Shown piece by piece: positions 6,138-10,157 of a stretch of 10,157 nt of DNA. A model generated the notes under the pieces. That model did no database searches. It had not been told where the DNA came from and was given only the letters and a program-made list of their open reading frames with translations. Each line of letters opens with the position of its first letter. The first letter of the stretch is position 1. This DNA is from Acidilobaceae archaeon (GTDB taxonomy: Archaea > Thermoproteota > Thermoprotei_A > Sulfolobales > Acidilobaceae). The stretch lies in contig JALVJB010000126.1 in assembly GCA_027034115.1 (NCBI GenBank), positions 1 to 10,157 on the forward strand, given 5' to 3'. A program made the translations under genes and the position numbers.

Positions 6138-9100
6138 CTAGTAGAGGTTTATTACGACGCGGAAACCCCTCCTCTCCAGGAGATCTAAGGTTTCCGCTAT
6201 TTTCCCTAGCAGGCTTCCACCCTCTAAACCGGGATAGTACTTTTTCACAGTCTCGACTAGCTCATTATACGTTATGCTAGTCTTTCTTGTAAGCTCCTGC
6301 AATAGCCTTAGGGTCCTGGTTGTCTCGGGGCCTAACGCCTCAAGGGCCTCCTTGATTTCTTGGAGAGCTGTTTTATAGAGTCTATAAGCCTCTCCCAGAG
6401 AGATCCCCCGCTGTGCGATAAGGGATTGGATTTCTTCTAGTTCCTTAGCTACGTTTGCGAGGACTTCTAGCTTCTCGCGTGGTAGGCTCGCGCTCTGAAG
6501 GGCTATTGCTTGTATCGTAGCTAGGTCTTCCTTTGCTAGGCTTTTAGTTCTCTTCTCTAGCTCCTCGAGTGCCTGCCTCTCGGTTTCTTCCAGCTGTGCC
6601 CGTGCTTCTTGTATCCTCCCGTTTAGCTGTCTTAATCTCTTGAGCAGGTCCTTGGCCTCATTGGCCAGTTCATCGATGAAGGTTATTCTCTCGTCTATCT
6701 CCTCGGCATCCCTAGCGATCGTTATTCTCCTATATTGTTGCTCCAGGTTTATGGCCGTGTTTTTCAACCTCGTCTCGAGATCCCGCAGGGTCGCTAGGGT
6801 TTCCCTTAGGGTATCCTCTATTTTCCTCGCCTTACTCCTGTATTTTTCGAGGAACTGGTCTTCTTCTACTCCGAGCTTTACTATTTTCTCGGCTTCCGCT
6901 TCTATTGTCCCTATTTCCCTTAGTAGGCCCGGTATATCCTCCTCCAAGGCTTTTACGATGGCTTTTCTCGACGCCAGGTACTGCTCCTTCGCCCTCTTTA
7001 TCTTATCGCTCCTTATTGCTATGGCCATTAGTGCGTCGCTAACATTGTCTAGTTCCCTCTCTACGGCTTCTATCGTGTCGGCGTACTCGAGGGTTTTAAC
7101 AGCCTTCTCTAGGAGGCCTACTGCCTCGGCGCGTATGCTCTTTCCAATCATGTCTATTGTGTTGAGCAACTTCTCTATCCTCTTCTCAAGCCTACCCGCC
7201 TTATCTTCTAGCTCGTTCAGCCTCTCCTCGACGGTACCCGCTACCTCCCTGTAGGCCTGTAAGTGTGGACTGTAATCGGCCAGCTTCCTCCTCGACCCTC
7301 GCAGCCTTGGCTCTATCGTGTAGAGATAGCGTCTTGCCCTGAAGGATTCACGTATACTCGTGCAAATCCTACGCTCCTGCGACTCCTGGCCGTCAAAGCA
7401 TTCTAAGAGGGCATCGGCTTCCGCGAAGCGCTCTTTTATTATGTTGTAGACACCAGTCTTATATTCCTCCAGTAGTTGGTTAATCGCCTGCCTTGCCTGT
7501 CCTGTTATTTTAGAGAGCTCGACCATGACGTCGCTAGGATACTCGGCTAGCCTGCTCAGGATATCATCTAGCAGCTCCCGTAGCCTCGCAGCCGCATCAA
7601 TTATAGATCCGTCTATTCTATTCAACCCCACTTCTATCTCGTCGACTACTTGAGTTGACGCCCTTATCAGGCTTGAGGACATCGACTCTAAGAGGTTTAT
7701 GAGGTGCTTAGCGGGGCGGGGGACCCTCCAGCTGTGTTCGCTAGCAATTGTGCGGGCTTCTTCTAGGAAGGCCCCAGCCTTAGACACTCCTGTAACCATG
7801 CACTTCTTTGCCTTACAGACTATTAGGTCTCCAAGCCTCCCCTCACCCTCTATGCCCAGCCTCTGATAGATCCTTGAAGCCCTGGCTCGCGCCTTACTAA
7901 GCTCACGCATTATATCAGATATTTTCGAAGCGTCGACCTCACTCATTAGTGGCGTTTTCCCCGCCTTGACTTGCTCCAGCTTCTGCCTCTCGTCGACTTT
8001 ACAGTTAAAATCGCGGCAAACCTTTTCCCACCCGTGGAACGATATAAGGCCGAGTTGGAAGAGTACGTTGAAGCTGACGAGGAGCCTTCTCCTGGCCTCC
8101 TCTCTATTAGCTGGATCTTGGGGGAGTATGAAGTGCTCCTCCGCGATTTTTGCTAGGGTTTTCCCTTCGGCTTCCCCAGCCGATATCAGGCTGAGTAATC
8201 GCCTTGAGAGAGGGTCTCTCGGTATTACTGGCTTATAGATCCTAGATCCCGCGCTTGCGTCCCTGTATTCGAGTAGCCCGAGCCTTGCGAGGTAGCTGAG
8301 GGACCCCTCGATCAGCTTTCTCAAGTTGTCTTCGCTGTAATCCCTTAGATCAGTACTACTCAGTTCCGGCACCCTGATCTCTGGAGTATCCTTGTAGGGT
8401 AGGATTGATAGGAGTCTTTTGACGCCTTTTAAAAGCCAGTCGACTGTCGATTCACGGCCGGACCCATAGGTTAATAGGAACTTGTAGACGTCGAGGGCTG
8501 TGAACTCTTTATTCTTGATACTTTTAGGTATAAGCTTGTAGAGAATGTAGCGGGCCTCCGGGTCTAGTGCTATCAGGTAGCCGTCTTCCGCTAGGCCCTC
8601 GGCGACGCTTCTAATTACTGCTTCGAGTGAGAGTTCTTGGATCAGGTCTCGAGAGTCCTCCTCTAGGAGGCTTATGTCGACTAGGTCTTGGAAGTCTCCA
8701 CTGGCTACGAGTATTCCTAGGGCCGCCGCCTTTCTCAGCACCCTGGGGGAGGCCTGGACTAGCTTGATCCTGCGGCAGGCGGCTTTCATTTTCTTACCCG
8801 GGGAGACTGTGAAGACTAGGGTGCCCCTGACCTCCTGGTTGCTACATGTGTCTCCGAGTCCCTCGCCTTCCCCCTGGACTCTAACTTCTATGGGGATACG
8901 GTAGTTTATTCCATTATAATCGAGTGTTATGTTTAAAACGCGATCTCCTGGCCACCAGCCATCCTCGGAGAGCCTGTTCTTCTCCCCTATCGCTATTATA
9001 GCGGCGAGGCCGATAGATGCGTAGTTATTAAACTCGCTCGGCTTCTCGACCTCTAGTGATAAAACCTTGTTCATAACCTCCCTGGCCTTCAACCTGTCGA

Positions 9101-10157
9101 TAACGTAGGGAAGTAGGTGGACTCCGTGCAATATGTATACTTTTGTGAGAGAGTCGGGGGTAGGGATAAGGACTCTCTCCGAGCCGGGTATTGAGAGGAG
9201 CGCGTCCACGAACGCCTCGTAGTCTTCTCGACGAATCCTACCTACATTACCTCCAAGATAGCGCGCCCACTCGCGGAACACCTCGTAATCTAATGGGAGG
9301 ACGAAGACTAGCCCCCACTCCCTATTATAGTGCTTGAAGTATTCCAGCACGGTAGAGAGGGACTGCTCGCAGTCAGCCTTACCACCGCATTCGGCGTATA
9401 CCAGCTCGCTTAGAACCTCTCTAGCCCTGGCCGAACCGGCACCCCCGCCCAGCGGGGCCGCTACGGCGTCTACCAGGCTTATTCCTAGGGCCTCTAGTAA
9501 GGCCCGAGTCATTCTCTCTATCTCGCTTGGAGATACGTGCGAAGCGGTCGCGATAGCCAGTACATCCTCGTCTCTCGATACGTATTCTAGCAGTCCCTCC
9601 AGGAACTTTTCTTTAACGGGACTTACGCTTCCCTCCTCCCCTACTATGGTTATTGACTTGAGGTATTCTAGGAACCTCAGAGGAGTTATCCTGCAAAGGC
9701 ATGAGGACTTTGCACTACAGTCATTAACAGCTTTTTCTAGGAGCTGGCGGAGTAAGTCCAGGGCGATCCCAGGGATCCCGCTTGTTAGGAGGTATAGGGC
9801 GTTTACTAGCCGAGCATCTCCCAGTACTTCTCTAACACTCACGCCGAGAGTAGTACTGGTGTAGATGTCTAACAGCTGGAGGAACTCCTCCTTTGGGAAG
9901 GGCCTCAGCCTTATCTTCTTGTCCGGCCTTCTCTCATAGCGGCCCTCCTGGCCTAGGAGGAGGGAGATCTTATTGTTGAGCCTCATATGCGCTTCCGGGG
10001 TTAGCATGAGTATGAGGTGCAGCTTCCCCCTCAGGGACTCGAATAGCTCGTCTCCCTGCCCGACCCTAGGGTCGACTAGGGCCTTGTAGAGCTGGAGGAA
10101 CTGGTCTACAATCATGTTAACAAGCTGCTCGTCTCCGCCTCCAGGAGTAGCGATCGC
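6138..10157 (-). CDS. Large AAA+-like ATPase with coiled coil, 5' end outside the window
   Basis: The frame is open from the right edge (10157) to TAG at 6138. ATG 10115 has no ribosome site at proper distance and sits inside what looks like an AAA+ core, so the gene is most likely partial. Numbering from that ATG, residues 1-130 resemble the second half of an AAA+ module: strand LHLILMLTPE (32-41), probable sensor 1, then RPFPKEEFLQLL and a helical lid with SGIPGIALDLLRQLL (112-125), as in ORC/Cdc6- or BrxD-like ATPases. Walker A and B are not visible. Residues about 170-700 are mixed helical and strand regions with winged-helix-like segments (RLGLLEYRD at 611-619, FQLGLISF near 686-693). 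Two CX4C pairs lie at 700-705 and 767-772. Residues about 810-1270 are a long Glu/Lys/Arg/Leu coiled coil, and 1275-1325 a compact, winged-helix-like C-terminus. I do not recognise the family; an ATP-driven mechanical role on DNA, chromatin or defence is inference. Confidence 0.85.
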   Translation of the reverse strand, partial: AIATPGGGDEQLVNMIVDQFLQLYKALVDPRVGQGDELFESLRGKLHLILMLTPEAHMRLNNKISLLLGQEGRYERRPDKKIRLRPFPKEEFLQLLDIYTSTTLGVSVREVLGDARLVNALYLLTSGIPGIALDLLRQLLEKAVNDCSAKSSCLCRITPLRFLEYLKSITIVGEEGSVSPVKEKFLEGLLEYVSRDEDVLAIATASHVSPSEIERMTRALLEALGISLVDAVAAPLGGGAGSARAREVLSELVYAECGGKADCEQSLSTVLEYFKHYNREWGLVFVLPLDYEVFREWARYLGGNVGRIRREDYEAFVDALLSIPGSERVLIPTPDSLTKVYILHGVHLLPYVIDRLKAREVMNKVLSLEVEKPSEFNNYASIGLAAIIAIGEKNRLSEDGWWPGDRVLNITLDYNGINYRIPIEVRVQGEGEGLGDTCSNQEVRGTLVFTVSPGKKMKAACRRIKLVQASPRVLRKAAALGILVASGDFQDLVDISLLEEDSRDLIQELSLEAVIRSVAEGLAEDGYLIALDPEARYILYKLIPKSIKNKEFTALDVYKFLLTYGSGRESTVDWLLKGVKRLLSILPYKDTPEIRVPELSSTDLRDYSEDNLRKLIEGSLSYLARLGLLEYRDASAGSRIYKPVIPRDPLSRRLLSLISAGEAEGKTLAKIAEEHFILPQDPANREEARRRLLVSFNVLFQLGLISFHGWEKVCRDFNCKVDERQKLEQVKAGKTPLMSEVDASKISDIMRELSKARARASRIYQRLGIEGEGRLGDLIVCKAKKCMVTGVSKAGAFLEEARTIASEHSWRVPRPAKHLINLLESMSSSLIRASTQVVDEIEVGLNRIDGSIIDAAARLRELLDDILSRLAEYPSDVMVELSKITGQARQAINQLLEEYKTGVYNIIKERFAEADALLECFDGQESQERRICTSIRESFRARRYLYTIEPRLRGSRRKLADYSPHLQAYREVAGTVEERLNELEDKAGRLEKRIEKLLNTIDMIGKSIRAEAVGLLEKAVKTLEYADTIEAVERELDNVSDALMAIAIRSDKIKRAKEQYLASRKAIVKALEEDIPGLLREIGTIEAEAEKIVKLGVEEDQFLEKYRSKARKIEDTLRETLATLRDLETRLKNTAINLEQQYRRITIARDAEEIDERITFIDELANEAKDLLKRLRQLNGRIQEARAQLEETERQALEELEKRTKSLAKEDLATIQAIALQSASLPREKLEVLANVAKELEEIQSLIAQRGISLGEAYRLYKTALQEIKEALEALGPETTRTLRLLQELTRKTSITYNELVETVKKYYPGLEGGSLLGKIAETLDLLERRGFRVVINLY

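Noticed and set aside
6640..7254. Plus-strand 204-codon Ser/Leu-rich open frame
   Set aside because: It is the mirror image of the Glu/Lys/Leu-rich coiled coil on the minus strand. Its composition is what antisense of such codons gives.
9334..9864. Plus-strand 176-codon Ser/Arg-rich open frame
   Set aside because: Antisense to the well-formed ATPase frame, with low-complexity Ser-rich composition and no recognisable domain.
10113..10115. ATG 10115 as the true start of the large ATPase
   Set aside because: The frame stays open to the window edge, the nearest GGAGG is far upstream, and the residues right after the ATG look like the middle of an AAA+ domain.
6138..10157. A BREX-type system (BrxC-like ATPase plus PglX-like methylase)
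   Set aside because: The methylase is 760 residues, far shorter than PglX, it has its own probable nuclease, no PglZ-like gene is present, and a plus-strand gene separates it from the ATPase.
1..10157. CRISPR array, insertion sequence or tandem repeats
   Set aside because: No regularly spaced direct repeats, transposase motifs or long terminal inverted repeats were found on reading both strands.

Overview
The window looks like chromosomal DNA from a crenarchaeon, probably a hyperthermophile of the Desulfurococcales/Pyrodictiaceae type. The grounds are the heavy use of AGG/AGA, ATA and CTA codons, archaeal TATA-like boxes about 25-29 bases before start codons, GGAGGTG-type ribosome sites, GTG/TTG starts, and a compact tRNA-His with an encoded extra 5' G and an encoded CCA. 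The species assignment is inference; no gene here fixes it.

Layout from left to right. (1) A tRNA-His(GTG) gene at 46-124. (2) A decayed ASCH-domain (PUA-like RNA-binding fold) gene at about 328-710 on the plus strand, broken by a frameshift near 410-420 and missing the Arg of the family signature. (3) A minus-strand pair: an adenine-specific DNA methyltransferase (3911-1629) followed 19 bases later by a probable restriction endonuclease (1609-848). Together they look like a complete Type II restriction-modification operon with the methylase first. The methylase's first ~80 codons are strikingly AT-rich (about 29% G+C over 3661-3900) against about 60% in its middle. (4) A doubtful 71-codon minus-strand ORF (4168-3953). 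(5) A minus-strand gene for a membrane-anchored, Thr-rich, probably N-glycosylated surface protein (5351-4188). (6) A divergent intergenic region (5352-5506) with promoters for both directions. (7) A plus-strand gene for a SRPBCC/START-fold protein with a C-terminal four-cysteine module (5507-6130). (8) Converging on it with 7 bases between stop codons, a very large minus-strand ORF (6138 to the right edge) encoding the C-terminal ~1,340 residues of an AAA+-like ATPase. It continues with winged-helix-like segments, two CX4C pairs, about 450 residues of coiled coil and a compact C-terminal module. Its 5' end, including any Walker motifs, lies outside the window.

The restriction-modification pair is the only set of genes that can be linked functionally with fair confidence. 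The broken ASCH gene, the AT-rich methylase front end and the partial giant ATPase make this plausible accessory or defence-related territory, but the ATPase is not in the same operon as the methylase and its role cannot be read from sequence alone. No CRISPR array, transposase, insertion sequence or integrase was seen.
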